From positions 29,103 to 93,102 of the forward strand of contig RBZT01000127.1 in assembly GCA_003693705.1 (NCBI GenBank): a stretch of 64,000 bases of DNA, written 5' to 3'. The DNA is from Polymyxa betae. Its lineage: Eukaryota > Endomyxa > Phytomyxea > Plasmodiophorida > Plasmodiophoridae. The notes beneath the pieces are model-generated. The model had not been told where the DNA came from. It saw nothing but the letters and a program-made list of their open reading frames with translations, and did not search any database. The position numbers and the translations under genes were made by a program. Positions 32,112 through 45,185 of the stretch are shown piece by piece; the stretch's first letter is position 1, and each line of letters opens with the position of its first letter.

Positions 32112-35100
32112 ATGATGTCATCGAATAATGCAACATCAAGCAGCAGCTATCCTGTTCAAATGTCAATGACATTGAGACGTCTAACACCATCAACATCTAG
32201 TATTGATCAACGTGCTCGTTATCGATTCTGGAATGAAGGTTTCTGGATGGAGGTTGGGTGTTATCAACCTCAATCTTCTCATTCAATTCATTGTCTCTTA
32301 ATTAGACAACACCATGCTCACAATGGTCAAACGATTCTTGGACCGTTGTTCAAATTAATTCTGATATAGACAATGTACAATTAGCCTATGGCAGCGTCGT
32401 ACTGATCCTTGACTAAATATGAGCGGATTTAGGCGCTGCTGAATAAGATGGCAGGAAATTGTTATGTTGATATTGAGATTGAATCAGGGTCTCGTCCATC
32501 GTCAAGTAATGGTTCACCACCATCTTCATCATCTAAATCATCATCTGCTATTACACCATCACCTTTAATATTCAAGAAGACTGGGACAGGAGCTCGTCTT
32601 AATCTCTCCTGCATCATGTTCGGTGATCTCCAGGTCCAGACATCTGTCGATGCCGCTTTCACCTGCAGCGTCGTACTGGACCGGGCGTTGCTATCGCCCG
32701 AGATGTTACGATCTCTGCGTCCAGTTGAGCTAAGATTTAAACCAATACGAGATCTGCCTGCCATGTTCGATCGTGAATCAACGTATGTTAAAAGAGAGGT
32801 TATAAAGGAGATGATGGATATAATCTGAGAGGTTTCTTTAGTATACTGTCAATGGAATGGGTCGGGGAGTCCAATACCAAATCTGCAATACGAATGGAAT
32901 GCAATTCGTGTGTGCGATTTGTTGATGATAAACTGTTGGAATGGGTTGAAGAGAACCGTCTTAATGTCCATCTTACACAGATTAATGGCGATCAATGTGA
33001 TCTTGCAGGTTTAGCATCATTTGATCTATCAGTTCTAACATCTGGTTCTATCAATATAAATCTCACTGAACCCATTGTTCCTGTAAGTCAACAGATTCTG
33101 TTAGATCGCGTTTCTGTTAAAATCCTACAAGAATTATGGCATTGCGAAATTATCAACGGAGCTGCCTTCCAATGCTGCTCAGGTGCTCAATAGACATCGA
33201 TCATCTAATGCAACCAGGCTTGCAATTTTTTCAACCTTCAATCTCTATCTGAATTATATCTTGAATTTAGGAGAAATGTTTTTACAGATTCCGACTGTTA
33301 TTTGACTTTGCAATTGAGACTGGCCGAACCCATTAGTATTCTATACTCATCTATATCTTCAGCTGAAAAATGATTTCGGTTTAGGACCACCAACAAAATT
33401 GCACGACTATACTCGAGCTGTATTCATTATCAACCAATATGGCGATCTAGAACGAATTCGACCCATCCTGAATGCAATCAATGATGTGAACAAAGCGGTT
33501 TTGGGCCCAGATTATCACCTGTTGCAATCCATTTCCGATGAACAAAAGCCTTGTGATTATATAACCGGGTTCCAGGTCCTAAATCAATCTGATTATGATC
33601 TAGTTGCTCATAATAACATGTCTCAACAGATTGTGGATAAAAAGATTCGCATTCTGGTTATCGAAGGTCGACGTTGTGGGCAATCTTTCATGAACGTTCT
33701 GCATGCATTCGACAAGAGCAATGTCGATAGAACCTCAACCGTCATCTACAATGAAACTGTCACATTTCCTCAAAGGTTCCATCGCTTTTATCTCAATTCT
33801 GGACGTTTTTTATGATTGGATTTCCGCTGACACTTGGCTAATCTGGCTATTAAACATCCTGACTTCCAAACAATTAAGAGTTACTTCAGGTTGTATTCTT
33901 TGTACGTGCGTTTGAAGACGATCTCGTTGAAGACTCCGATCTCGGCAATCATGAAATCGATTCCGTTATATATTAGACATGGGCAGCAGATGTCTCCTGT
34001 TTTCATAGCTGTCAACAAAATAGGACAGGTTGTCGGATTCGTACAATTTCGATACAGTCCTGATTGAATTTCATTTTCAGCTCGAACAATCTCGGCGTAT
34101 GTATCAAGCGAAAACGCAAGGCATATTCCCGACTATGGTAGATCTGATTGCAATTGAAAAGAATATGGGCACATTTGTTAGTGATGAAGATATTGGCCTG
34201 GAATCGGGAAATATTCCAACAAATGTGCCGGAATGGAAGCCGTTGCTATCATTGACGTCGCAAGGTCAGGATCAGATCCAGAAATGCATCGATTTGGCAC
34301 GTAATCAGTTAATTTCCAAACCCGTCTCGACAACCTCGGTATTGGTGATTAAAACAAATCGGATCTATGAAGTGCTGAGGTTGTTAAAGGAAAATGCAGC
34401 AGAAGATGATGAGAAACAGGAGGACCCCATGAAGTCAGTTTCCAGAAGGAAACAGTTGCAGCTTCAGCAACCGTTACCTCCTTGGAAGACCATTTACCAA
34501 TATAGCAGCCAATCAAGGAATTATACACATTGGTATTTGCAGCATTTAGCTAAGCAATATGAGATAAAGGATCGACATGTAGTTCTGGCTAAGTAAACGT
34601 TTCGTCATACCGATCATGGAGGAAAACCCATTTTTTTTGTAGGAATGCAGAAAACTTCACATTTTTAAGTGCATTACCAGACCCAACATCTCAAGAACGT
34701 GAGAGACAAGCTATCCTGGAAAGTCGTAAGAGGTTCATAACTGCAGAAGGATTCAATGGTAGACCGCTGTTTTGAGTCATATTTGAGCTTCGGATGAAAA
34801 CAGTTGAACAGTGTATCCATTTCGTCGAGGCGGACACCCAAAAGAACCCAGCGCTCTACGTATTGAGGGTCAGAATCACCAGTCTGAACGAAATAATGAC
34901 ATCTGAATATGTGCGACATTAGAGCTGAAGGAACCTTGGCTTGAGAAGAATTCTGTTATTCGTAGATCTAGAAAGCCAACCGTAGATTTTAACACAGTCC
35001 CAGCAAAATGCCGGGAGTTTGGATATCCAGGCAATAAGGTTATGAAATATACAACGAAAAGCCAAGCCTCCTGACAGCCTTACAGGAATGGCATAAGTCT

Positions 35101-35292
35101 GTACATAATTGCCCTTTGGATCCAGCCGTCAAGCGATCAAAAGGCGTCGGGCCGCAGCCAATGGAAATAGCGGCAAGGGGGAGCAGATCATGCAGAATCA
35201 CGAAACGGATCGATGATCTCATCAGAATGGAGCCAATACTGAAAGATAAGCCTATTAAACAAGGGCTACGTTTCGATAAAATTTATATCTGA
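32112..35292 (+). CDS. CFAP92 (KIAA1257)-like cilia/flagella protein, multi-exon
   Basis: Exons with consistent phase include 32112-32252, 32306-32398, 32448-32782, 32842-33082, 33132-33182, 33218-33335 and a large exon from 33385. Downstream, frames at about 34043-34600, 34651-34764 and the segment with IEELKEPWLEK to the stop at 35292 also join. Family-like landmarks are PVELRFKPIRDLPAM, a C2-like strand, RRCGQSFMNVLHAF followed by VIYNETVTFPQRFHRF, and the C-terminal ITAEGFN...EELKEPW block. These resemble CFAP92/DUF4550 proteins of motile cilia as I recall them; no search was possible. The splice path between about 33780 and 34040 is unresolved and may contain an error. The stop overlaps the VPS18 stop on the other strand. 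Confidence 0.65.
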
Positions 35293-38200
35293 AGTGAATT
35301 CAATTCATCAATGACTAATGGTGCATCAACTGTTAGAATCATATCAGTTCCACAGAGGACACAATATAACGCAGCATTGTCATTCTTCGGCGACGAACTT
35401 CTTGATTCAGGTTCATCTTCGCCTTCACTATCTGAGTCGAATATCCTGCGACTTCGATTACCTGCACCAAATTCAGCATGCGTTTTTGACACTAACCAGA
35501 ATTATATACTTATCGTCTTTCGAACAGATTTGAGCTCCCTTTGAGAACACGAAGCGTGGAATGTATGATTGCAAGGAAACACGTAGAATAGCGACGAAAA
35601 CAAAGACCGATGACAAATATCGCATGCCTGGTTCCAGGCTCAGTACTTCAATTAGAAGAACATATAAGTGAAACTACCTGATCATGTTTGACATGGACAG
35701 TTCTATTTCGGAGTGACTGGATATCCTTCTTCAGTGCTACAGCTGCAGAGCTTAGAGTCTCCTATTGATTGGTCATCAATGTAAAAAACAATCCACACCA
35801 TTGTAAACAAAATTCTGTACCTGATCATCGTGTAGCATCTTCAAGCGCTCATTATACTGTCGGAGACACGAAACAATTTCTGACCGGAACTCGCCAATTT
35901 TTAGATCATCTGGGAAATAAGGCAACATCTGTCCAGCTCATTTAGAAGAATGACACAACTCATCATGGAAACAAACATCTTCGATTTGAATATGAGGACT
36001 GCATTGCTTGATGAGTTCAATAGCTTCTGGCAACGTTTTCCCATTTTGAATTTGCTCGTTTAGCAAATGTCGGCCGATGGACAGCCATATTGCCTGCGTT
36101 TCGCATGAGATCAAGCAGGAGATATCAAAACGATAGCAAACCTTTCGATCGGAAGCCGAAACTATCGAATTTGTATCTAAAGCTAAAGCAACCTGAAAAG
36201 ATATGAGCAAAAAAACAGCGACATGCTGATATGGCTGACTTGTTTAGCCAGTTGTGGATCAATAGTCAACGCCAAACGAGCTGCATCTGGGAAAAGAGAC
36301 ATCATCTCGTAAAGGCGAACGCAGCATCGGAATTTGCCCTGAGGTTCAGGTTTGATTTAATCAATATAATTATCACCCTTCCTACCTCTTGATGACACAG
36401 TCGTAATGCAAACTTCATGTCAAATTCCGCATCGTCTTCTTGATCATGAAGATAATCGAGCAGCATCTCTTCTTCTACAATACATATCAACATTGCAATC
36501 ATGTCAATACTGGTAAGTGTAACCTGGAAGCTTGACCATTAAGGCAACCATATAGTTATGTAAAATCGGATTTCGGCTTCCATTCTGAATTACGTGGCGC
36601 AGATAGCGAAGAGCAGGAGAAATTTCTCGCCCTTCCAAGGGGGTTTCACAGCGATGCAGTGCAGGCAGTAACCGGACACCATCAAGGACATCGGAAAGCT
36701 ATTTTGTAATGAAATGACTTTGAGCAGGTTTTGATAGTGTTTGGAACGTACTTTGATAAAGGCATCGATGGTAGATTCAGATTCGTGTTGTATAAGTTGT
36801 GGTGCTATTCGATATAGAAGCTGCATAATGCTAGCGTTGTTTTTACAATGACTGACTATCAATTCAAGAGCAGTAGAAATTTTTTGCTGCTCGATGCTGT
36901 AGCGAATAACCCAATCATAAGCGCCAATAATTTCTAAAAACGAATCGGTTTGAATACGTTTCCGAAATCTGTGTTCGTACCGGCATATTGGATTAACTCT
37001 TCAGTTCTTCCATGAGACGATATTAAATCAAATGTGGTGTTTCGATCAAGTGAGTCTCGATAGACAGACAAGAAGTCGATAAACTCTGTTATCAAGTCCT
37101 CATAGACCTAACTCATTTTCAATTCGTAAGGCTTTAAGTCCAGTGGTGACAGACATCATCGTTAAAAGAATCACGAAGCATATTCAGTTTGTCCAAATAG
37201 ATCTCAGTCAACCACGTACAGATCATGGTCCGCTGAGTTAAAAATGTAGACGGAACACTAAAAAACAATCAAACAACAGTAAGTGATAGCAACGGATTTA
37301 ACAGACGAGTCCAGTCGACGTCGAAGAAAATCTTTAAGAGCATCTCGCGACTGTTCTTCTTTAAGGAACATCAAAGCTACGGTCTCAAAAGGGCGTTGCG
37401 ATTGAGAGTAAATGGCGGCTGCCGGTTTATATTCACCTATTGGCAAATAAACACATACATAGCAGATAAATAATGGAGGACCGCGAGCGAATAGATAATC
37501 GCCATGTGCACACAGGACCTGATCTCGCTGAGATGATGTCTGACAGAACTCAAGAGCCTGTGTACATTTTATAGCAAAACCAATAAAGTACTGAAAGCAA
37601 CCTTACACTCCCGAAATCCTTTTTGTTCAAATAATGCAACCAAATATCACGATCCTCTTGGTTGATGATAAACTATGAGATTCGACATTATTGCGAAGCA
37701 AACTACAAGACCATCTTACTTCATGAACTTCAAGTGGCGAGTAAATGACAATGGAGCCAAGTATAGGATCACGCACGATGCCGGCCATTGCACCCGAATA
37801 CTAAATCAGTGCTTGAGGAATTATAAGTGCATGCAGATCGAGTCAATACTTCTGGAAATTTGACACGGTAAACGATGGCTGAATTGAGCTGGTTGTAGCA
37901 CACAAGTCGATAAGGAAATAGTAGAATGAAGTGGAAATGAGTAACAGCCAATCCAACTGGACCTTCCACATCGCTATTTAAATCTGACTGCAAACATAAC
38001 TTAGCTCGGCAGCTGTAGATTATGTCTGTACTATACAGGATATGGAAGCAAATGATAATCAGTTACGACAGTGGTAGATGACTCGTAACGACCATCAAAC
38101 TGCAGTTTGCCATGATAAAGACCACAGCCTACCGATAATCAACTTAAAGGTGTGATATGGACATCTGATATTCAATTACCAGTAAGCCAAGCAACAGTTT

Positions 38201-39353
38201 TGGCACGGCTATCCTCTCGATAAAACTGAAGGGTCGGTTTTGCATTGACATCGCCGAAAAGCTCAATAAACGGCGCTGTGTCGCAAGTAAATAAGGCATC
38301 CAGATGCTTCCCAATATATTCGTATAATCTACAGTAACCAGAATCAATCGCAATGCTCAACAGTCGTCAAAATGGCAACCTTGTCTTAGTAGCACACATA
38401 ATCAGGTAACGATCAGACATAAAACTGTCCATAAACAATTCCATCTCGATTCCATCTATAAGAGCTAAGGCGAGAGGAAATTGGTTGCGATGACTTTACG
38501 AATTGCATTCGATTCAGGGAGCTGATGCACCTTTCGTAGCGATTTTTCTTTGGATACTAAGTTAAGCATATAAATGGCTCCAGAGTCGCACCCAAGGATA
38601 ACGTATTCTAATCTAAATCTAATGTCATTGATCATCGCATTATACTCCAACGGCAGAAACTCTTTGTTATGATAAGGAGGCCAGCAAACACATTGAATAT
38701 TCACATTTCCAGTGCGAATCGGAACAGGTTTTTTCATCAGATCATTGATGTGAAGAAGGATCCCGCCTGAAATCATCAGTAAACAAAAATAACAAAGTAC
38801 AGAGACATAACCCTGAGCTGACACGAGAATATGAAGCGGAGAGGTGGGAGAACACCAAATGTGTTGAACTACAACCTCAGGGCGACGACTGATGACGATA
38901 CTCTATAATGGAAACAGGCTCAGATTATCAGCAAAATACACTTAAAAGCAAGACTACGTTTTGGGCATTACTGCCAAGGTCGTAATTGATGATGTTTCGA
39001 TTTGTAGTAGCAATGTGAAGAGCATTATTGCCAGTCGCCGCATCAACAATATCGCCATCATCTGTTGAATTAGAGCTCTGCCATTGAATTCTTTCCAGGG
39101 TGAACATTGGTGAATCAATACTGGTCATATCCTGGTAATTCTATAAGCCAATCGTAACCATGTTCAACCAACAATACTGCAGCGTTTTCTGTCGAAGCAA
39201 AAGACGAATGGCGATGAATCGGTGAAGTAAATTGGGATGATGATGCATTCCTGAGCAAATAAGGAATTATAAAAAGCCAGGGCTAGCCAAACCAAAATAC
39301 CTATTCAAGTTCGGGTTCGGGTAGATATCGCTGTCCCAATTCTCAAACAGCAT
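35283..39353 (-). CDS. VPS18: VPS18 (Pep3) core subunit of HOPS/CORVET, many exons
   Basis: The gene is split into many short exons from 39353 to 35283. The N-terminal exon gives MLFENWDSDIYPNP; next SPMFTLERIQW opens the beta-propeller. Late exons show the clathrin-repeat region, then LPYFPDDLKIGEFR before a coiled coil and a RING-H2: CDICHR, FPCNHTFHASC near 35640-35560, and YCVLCG near 35370. That order (propeller, alpha-solenoid, LPFFPD-type segment, RING) identifies VPS18, which tethers endosomes and vacuoles with VPS11, VPS16 and VPS33. I did not fix every internal exon. The last ten bases overlap the convergent CFAP92-like gene. Confidence 0.85.
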
Positions 39354-39682
39354 TTTGCTTTCAGCCAGACAGTGGTTCGAGAGTTGTCTTAGCTGTTAAT
39401 TACGACAATGATTCTATAATAAACAATGGACTGTATCTAATGACTTTCAATGAAAGGGGACACGTATGATATAGACACACAGGTGTCTTAATGAGTCTAA
39501 TCTACCTCTCGGACCATTTATTTCATTGTTCACTTTATACAACCCTACTTGACAGAAGACCGGCCCCCTCTTGCTGTCATCTTTGCAATCATTGCTGTGG
39601 GCTCTTCCATAGTCATTTAGTCGTCTAGTATTGAGCGCTGTCCTTTGCTCAGTCACAATATCATCATAGCTGGCCTCTTGTC
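39354..39682. promoter_or_regulatory. Shared divergent promoter region of VPS18 and UFD1
   Basis: The two genes point away from each other with 329 bases between start codons, so both promoters must lie here. No specific element is identified. A 69-codon minus-strand frame at 39447-39656 is open but shows no protein features. Confidence 0.5.
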
Positions 39683-41028
39683 ATGGATTTCGTAATCATC
39701 GTTGTCTCATATCACTAATTATCAACTCATGGTTTGAGCAGTTTCAATCGATAGCCAATTCCTTCTCGGGGCTGTTTGCTGCCGGGCCGACAGCAACTGG
39801 GCCAGCACGTGCTCCATTTTCTGCTGTTTATAAAGCACTCCCAATGGCATTTGCTGGTAAAGATCATCTCGACATAGGCAATAAGGGTATTTCTCGCGAC
39901 CGAAAGTAGTGCTTCCAAACTGAACGTCGAATAGTCATCTTGCCTCAATCGGCGTTATTAAAACTAAGTTTGTGATCTGCAAGTATCTCGAGTCTTTGTT
40001 ATTGAATACTTTTTGCAGCAAGATTGAATGTTGAATATCCAATGATGTTCACTATGACCAATAATATTACTAATCAGACAACCCATGGTGCAGTGTAAAT
40101 CTTCTTGTGTACCTCTATGCGTATCTGAAGCTGTGATAAGTTGGTGTGATTGAATTTTCAGCTCCGGAAGGCATCGCTTACATTCCACTTTCTGTCATGA
40201 GATCGATCTGCTTAGAGACCGAAGCGCCAGTTTCTTTCTCGAGCATTGGTAATGTTATATATATCTTTGACTCATTACTGATGAATGTATCAGTGCTGCC
40301 CAGAGGAACATATGTTAAGATCCAGCCGCACAAGACAACTTTCATCGAGCTCAGCAATCCGAAAGCAGTTTTAGAACGGTCATTGAGATCATTTTCTTGT
40401 CTAACGGCTGGTGAAACATTTACAATAACGCATGCTAGCACCGAATTCGATATTGATGTCCTACAAGTCAAACCAGATTTATTGGGTGCAATTTCACTCA
40501 TAGATACCGACGTTCAGGTAACCTTAAATAAGTTAAATCCATCTGAACGGGTTTATATAACACTGTGGGTTCATCTCAGGTGGAATTTGAGGCACCCAAG
40601 GATTATGTTGAACCTGCAAAATCCCTTCCATTGCCATCAGCTCAACCAGCACCAATTCCTAGCCAGTCTGTCCTGTACACTGACGGAAAAGCAGAAGAAA
40701 AGAAAACTCCAAAATGTGCTGGTAAGTTTTAAAACGTTTGGGGATTGTGACTTTGCCCACGATTTTAATAGCGTCACCTCTTTCTGAACGTCCTGGCGGT
40801 TATCGTCTGAATGGGCCCTCCCCTGCAATCCCATCTGCGTCGCCATCTCAGCCAGAACCGTCGCCGTCAACTCCTACTACAGCTGGCCGTATAACTGAGA
40901 TCAAAGGACAATGGAAATATACATATGAAGTGGATCCAAAAACTCAACGTCGACGACTTATTCGACGTGATGCTGTGACACCGGCCAAATCTACTAGTTC
41001 TTCAACAAGAGGATATTCTCTGCGATAG
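39683..41028 (+). CDS. UFD1: UFD1, ubiquitin-binding adaptor of the Cdc48/p97 complex
   Basis: Seven exons (39683-39691, 39739-39886, 39935-39967, 40019-40087, 40141-40517, 40580-40721, 40772-41028) join in phase into 344 residues; the second acceptor could be three bases later. The double-psi barrel is marked by VILPQSALLKL, VEYPMMFTMTNN, THVGVIEFSAPEG and GTYVKIQPHKT, followed by NPKAVLERSLRSFSCLT. UFD1 with NPL4 brings ubiquitinated substrates to Cdc48, for example in ER-associated degradation. The disordered tail is proline-rich and ends with a basic Arg-rich segment, as in homologues that contact Cdc48. Confidence 0.94.
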
Positions 41029-41075
41029 CTATTTATATATAAATTGGACATTTGCTGAACCGAAAGGATCTCGTC

Positions 41076-41987
41076 ATGTTGTATTGCGAACAACTCGCTG
41101 AAGACGGTTCAGAACAAGGCTGAGCAGCCGAGCCTTGAGAGAGATCGATCCAGAAATCAATTTACATCAGGTCGATCGATGTCACGATTGGTCGGAAAGT
41201 CATGATCATAAATCCGAATTCTGGCGCCTTCATTCTTGAAAGCTCTGACGAAATGGCAATTCATATTTATAACTCACTTTCTGTTATTGATGGTAATTTC
41301 CGTTCGTATCCCATGATCTTGATTTTACAGTTTCGGAATAATTTCCTCAATCTACCTGATGATCTTAAAGTTGATCATGAGGGACCATGGCCGGTAAACA
41401 CATAAACGTGTATCAGCCACGACCTCTCACACTCAATTACAGGTTCGCGGGACCAGCCTTTACGAGTCATTAATGTGGACATCCCAGCCTCGTCGGCTAT
41501 ACCGAAGTCCATTTCGGAAACCTGGATCGCTCTATAACCTGCAACCAACTGTTGAGATCGATTTCAACACAGCTATTGTGTTGCAGCATCGATTCAAGCC
41601 GGAACTGTTTGAGTTGACTAAATCGGCTCTTGCACAGATCGATCTTAAATTGGAAAATCGTCAGCTTATATTGGAGCATTCTCGAGATTGCAAACGTGCG
41701 TCTGTCTGCTTCTTGTTTGCCTGAATTCTGACACTGCTCTTAAACAGCGTTTTCAGTACAGTTACGACCAAGGAAATGGAGCCTGAAGGCGCCTATAACT
41801 ACCCGAATGTTTCAGCAGGAAACCACCAATCAAGACCAAACCATTTGTGCAGCTGAGACAGTAGGGAAATATCCTGTTTGGTTCAAGTCAATGTAAACCG
41901 TCTATTGCAGGCAATAATAAGTATTTTGAAGATGATGCAGAACTTAGGAGCACAACCCTCAAGTCCAGTTCGTCCAACTACTAATAT
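41076..41987 (+). CDS. Unresolved multi-exon gene
   Basis: Several frames on the plus strand are bounded by plausible splice sites. One frame at 41185-41290 contains VMIINPNSGAFILESSD, a second piece contains NLPDDLKVDHEGPWP (about 41343-41392), a third has DFNTAIVLQHRFKPEL (about 41560-41605), and a fourth reads FSVQLRPRKWSLKAP and ends about 41987. Introns of 35-55 bases with GT..AG ends separate them. I could not fix the first exon or all phases, and I do not recognise the family. It converges on the prefoldin gene. Confidence 0.4.
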
Positions 41988-42160
41988 ATTTCATACATGC
42001 GGACGTGCATCTGTGGATCGAGTTACAGCTCAAATTGGCACCGCTGAAGAATTCATGGCTTGACTAACTTCCGCGGTCTTATTAATATTCTGCTGAACGA
42101 AATCAGCATTAAATAAACCTAAACGAACTCAATTATTATCCAAGGAAAATCTTCATGGCT

Positions 42161-42911
42161 TTATTGTTCGAGTTTCTTTGCCTTAAGACCGACATTGTAA
42201 TTATGAACACGAGCGATATTCACCTCCTGGATAGTAATCTGATCCTTAAGAAAGGCTAAATCACAATCTAACGATGAAAACGTCACATTGGCCGATTCCA
42301 GGTTCCGTTTTAGAAGCTCGGCTGCTTCGTCATACGAATACTTCACCATAATATTAGCGCCAATCCATAGATACACAACACCCTATGGCAAATTTAACAT
42401 ATAGCTTCAGATAAGGTTGGACAACAACCAGAGTTGGATCAATATCTGCCTTGCCGAACACATTGTCTGCTAACTTATAATGTGTCTTGACAACAGTCGT
42501 ATCTTCCGCTTTCGATTGCAGCATGGTGATGGAATCGACCGCTTTCCGAATATCAGGAATCTAAACATAACCCATAATCAGAAAGATTTTGAGACAGAAG
42601 GATCCAACGACCTTGTTGAGTAAATCACGTTTCTGTGCTACCAATCGGCTTTCCATGAATTTATATTTGCCATAGAGTTCCGATAGTGATTTCATGACGA
42701 CCTGGATATCTTTAGATCCGATGAAGGCGGCAACATCCTCCTAACGATGACTCAGTTTACAAGAAGTAGAGAGTAATTCAAGACAAACAATGAAGACAGC
42801 GGCAGGTATGTTGCGAGTATTGGTCTGGCTTTGACCAGGATTCAATGGGTCCTGAATCTCGGCTATCTCCATTGTCATTGATACAACAATCTCCGCAGAT
42901 GCTTTGCTCAT
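42161..42911 (-). CDS. PAC10: Prefoldin subunit 3 (VBP1/Pac10)
   Basis: Exons 42911-42789, 42740-42612, 42560-42429 and 42382-42161 join in phase into 201 residues, typical for the family. Landmarks are IPAAVFIEDVAAFI across intron 1, YGKYKFMESRLVAQK, the VYLWIGANIMVKYS strand and DLAFLKDQITIQEVN in the C-terminal coil. Prefoldin is the hexameric jellyfish-shaped chaperone that hands actin and tubulin to the CCT chaperonin. Intron 1 uses a GTTTGT donor. An in-frame upstream Met at 43004 would add 31 residues but lacks family support. Confidence 0.93.
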
Positions 42912-45185
42912 GTCTTCTTCTCTGTTCTCAATCATCGTTGATCTTTTCTGTAAGGCAATTGTAGGCATCAACGACTCATTAACGACAACTCTCAATGTAA
43001 CCATTAGAATCGCATTTTATTCTGGGCTTTACAAATATTTGCTGGTTGTCGTCCAAGAAAAAGCAATAATATCAGGTCATGCCTACTGATTGAGCAGCAT
43101 TTCTCATAGGCCAATCCAAACGAGTGGTGAAAACGTTTAACCATGTCATTAAAATACGAAAAAAAGATTGCAATACTTGATAAGACTTTGCAAATCTAAA
43201 ACTTGAAACAATTAAAAATTATCGTAAGCTTTTAGCAAAAATACTGTAGACTTCTGGTAAACAGAAATCGGAGCTGGTTTCCAAATCACTGAGATCAGTA
43301 CTCGCTGTTACTATCATTCCGAAATTTGATCGATTTGAATTGTAACTTGCAGGAAGGAACCCCGAAATCTCAAGTCCCTGCCAAAATGCAAGATTTATAA
43401 ACTTGTGATCAAGTAAAGTCAACTGAGTGATTGGGTACAGAAATTCTCTGATGATCCATGTAGTTAAGAACAGCGAATACCTTTGCGACATTTAGATTTT
43501 AAGCACATCGTAGGCTGGTTAGTGTAGCTTGGTCAGCACTTGATCGATTTTGATATTTCAACCTCATCGGGATTACACTGCGAGCTGTGCTCATAATTTA
43601 TCCCAGGCAGTCAATTGCGATTCGGTTGTGCTATGAAAAAACCCCTTACTTAATCGCGAACCTGATTTATAGCTGTTAATGCTCTACTTCAAACGATCTA
43701 AGAATCCGGGCACCGGCAAATAAGAAGACCCTCAATTCTAAACCGATAATGCCAACTGACATCTGGGCTTTTCGCCTTTACCAAGCAATAAAATGCATTA
43801 TGTGAATCTGAGAAATATCGCTGGATTAACGTTTAAGTCTTGCATTGTATCGAAAGCGAGTCCATTTTCACGGAAGGCTAACTGTTCTCGAGTTCGAAAG
43901 TAAGTTCTTAATGCGATTATCATATGGAAATAGTAGTTATGGTTATGCAATCAGCTGTATTTCGAAATAGAATGTGGCTACATTCGGCCGATAATCGCAA
44001 ATTCATTTTAAGATTTGAATAGTCAGCCAACATTGCAATATGACTCAAGTAAACAATGCTGTGGCTCTGCTCGCTGGCACAATGACAGCATTCGGGTTGT
44101 GTCATCTAGTGCAAGGACATTCACATAATCAGCTTAAACAGATTCACTACAAACGACAGGTTACATCAATATATTCATATGGCTGACGGCATCTTAAAGA
44201 ATCACTGTCTAGGTGGCCCTATCGCTGTTCGATAGGAACCTGATTTCAGATCAGGAGTTGTTTCAGATTACAGGTCGCCATCGGCAGAAATCCTCATCTA
44301 ATAACCGGAAACTGAAGGACAATCTGGAATAAAGGACTCAATACTTTCGCTTCCCAGACAGAGCCGTTCGGTTCAATTAACATCCATCTAGAATCATTTC
44401 AGCGCTGCCCGCTATAAACCCTGATAACATGTTTAAACAAGCCACGTATAAATCCAGAATGGTTTAAAGCCAGTATACAGTATTCTGGAACAAGAGACAA
44501 ATGGAAGAAAGTCGAGTAGAGAGAAAGAGAGGCCAAAGACGGAAAATGTGATGAGAGTAACGTTTCTGTATCACCTTACATTGTAAGAAGGCAACCCCTT
44601 CACAAAGCCCAATCCTAAAAACCCATCGATCTATTAGCAATGGTCTTGATTGGGGCCATTATCGTGTGTAGCGCTCTAGGCTCTGGTGTGCTTGGTTTAC
44701 TTATTGGTCAGCCGTGGTCCAGGTTCAGAAACCAGACCGGTACACAGACTACGTTGCTCAGCGTGCATTGCTGATGTATATTAAGCGGATATTAACAAGG
44801 AGAATGAAAGCGAAAGCAACGAGCGACGAGTTTCTAGGAGCCCCTTCTCGCTTCGAACAGTGAATGCTACATTTTTGAAAAACTCAGAAGTTGTCGATGG
44901 TACAGTATGCATATGTAGGCTGGTCAAACACAGAATAAGATCGTTTTAGGGTCCGAAATGGACTCCTTTAGTTTCGAGTCTGCTGGATACGATAATCAAC
45001 AATATTGCAACGTTATTGAAGCGTGAACTATTGATGCCTTTGTCTTGCATAAGTACTCTTAATGAATGATAAATTGTAAAGATAAGATCATCTTTGTGAC
45101 TTTCTTATGGTACAGTTAATCTGTACGAGCAGCGATTCGTTTTCATGCTACTGTAAAACATTGCCTGGTTGAGCAATACCACATC
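42912..45185. other. Long gene-poor intergenic region
   Basis: About 2.3 kb with only scattered short frames; the longest is a 90-codon minus-strand frame at 43219-43491 without recognisable features. The segment 43510-43560 has a D-arm-like string but no matching acceptor stem. A strongly foldable segment at 44178-44290 is listed separately. Otherwise I see nothing in it. Confidence 0.5.
44211..44279 (+). ncRNA. Candidate structured RNA (three-way junction)
   Basis: Three helices nest cleanly: an outer stem of GGTGGC (44212-44217) with GTCGCC (44274-44279, including two G-U pairs), a perfect 7-pair hairpin 44218-44224 with 44230-44236 (loop CTGTT), and a perfect 6-pair hairpin 44239-44244 with 44250-44255 (loop TTCAG). 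The reverse strand would fold similarly but would lose G-U pairs. No snRNA, SRP or RNase P signature was recognised. Chance folding is possible; strand is a guess. Confidence 0.3.

Noticed and set aside
39727-39948. 73-codon Cys-rich minus-strand frame, briefly considered a twin-Cys mitochondrial protein
   Set aside because: The plus strand carries UFD1 exons 2 and 3 here, which explain the open frame.
43510-43590. tRNA-like D-arm string (tagtgtagcttggtcagcac)
   Set aside because: The acceptor stem has no partner, the T-arm does not match the TTCRANY loop and the anticodon stem does not form.
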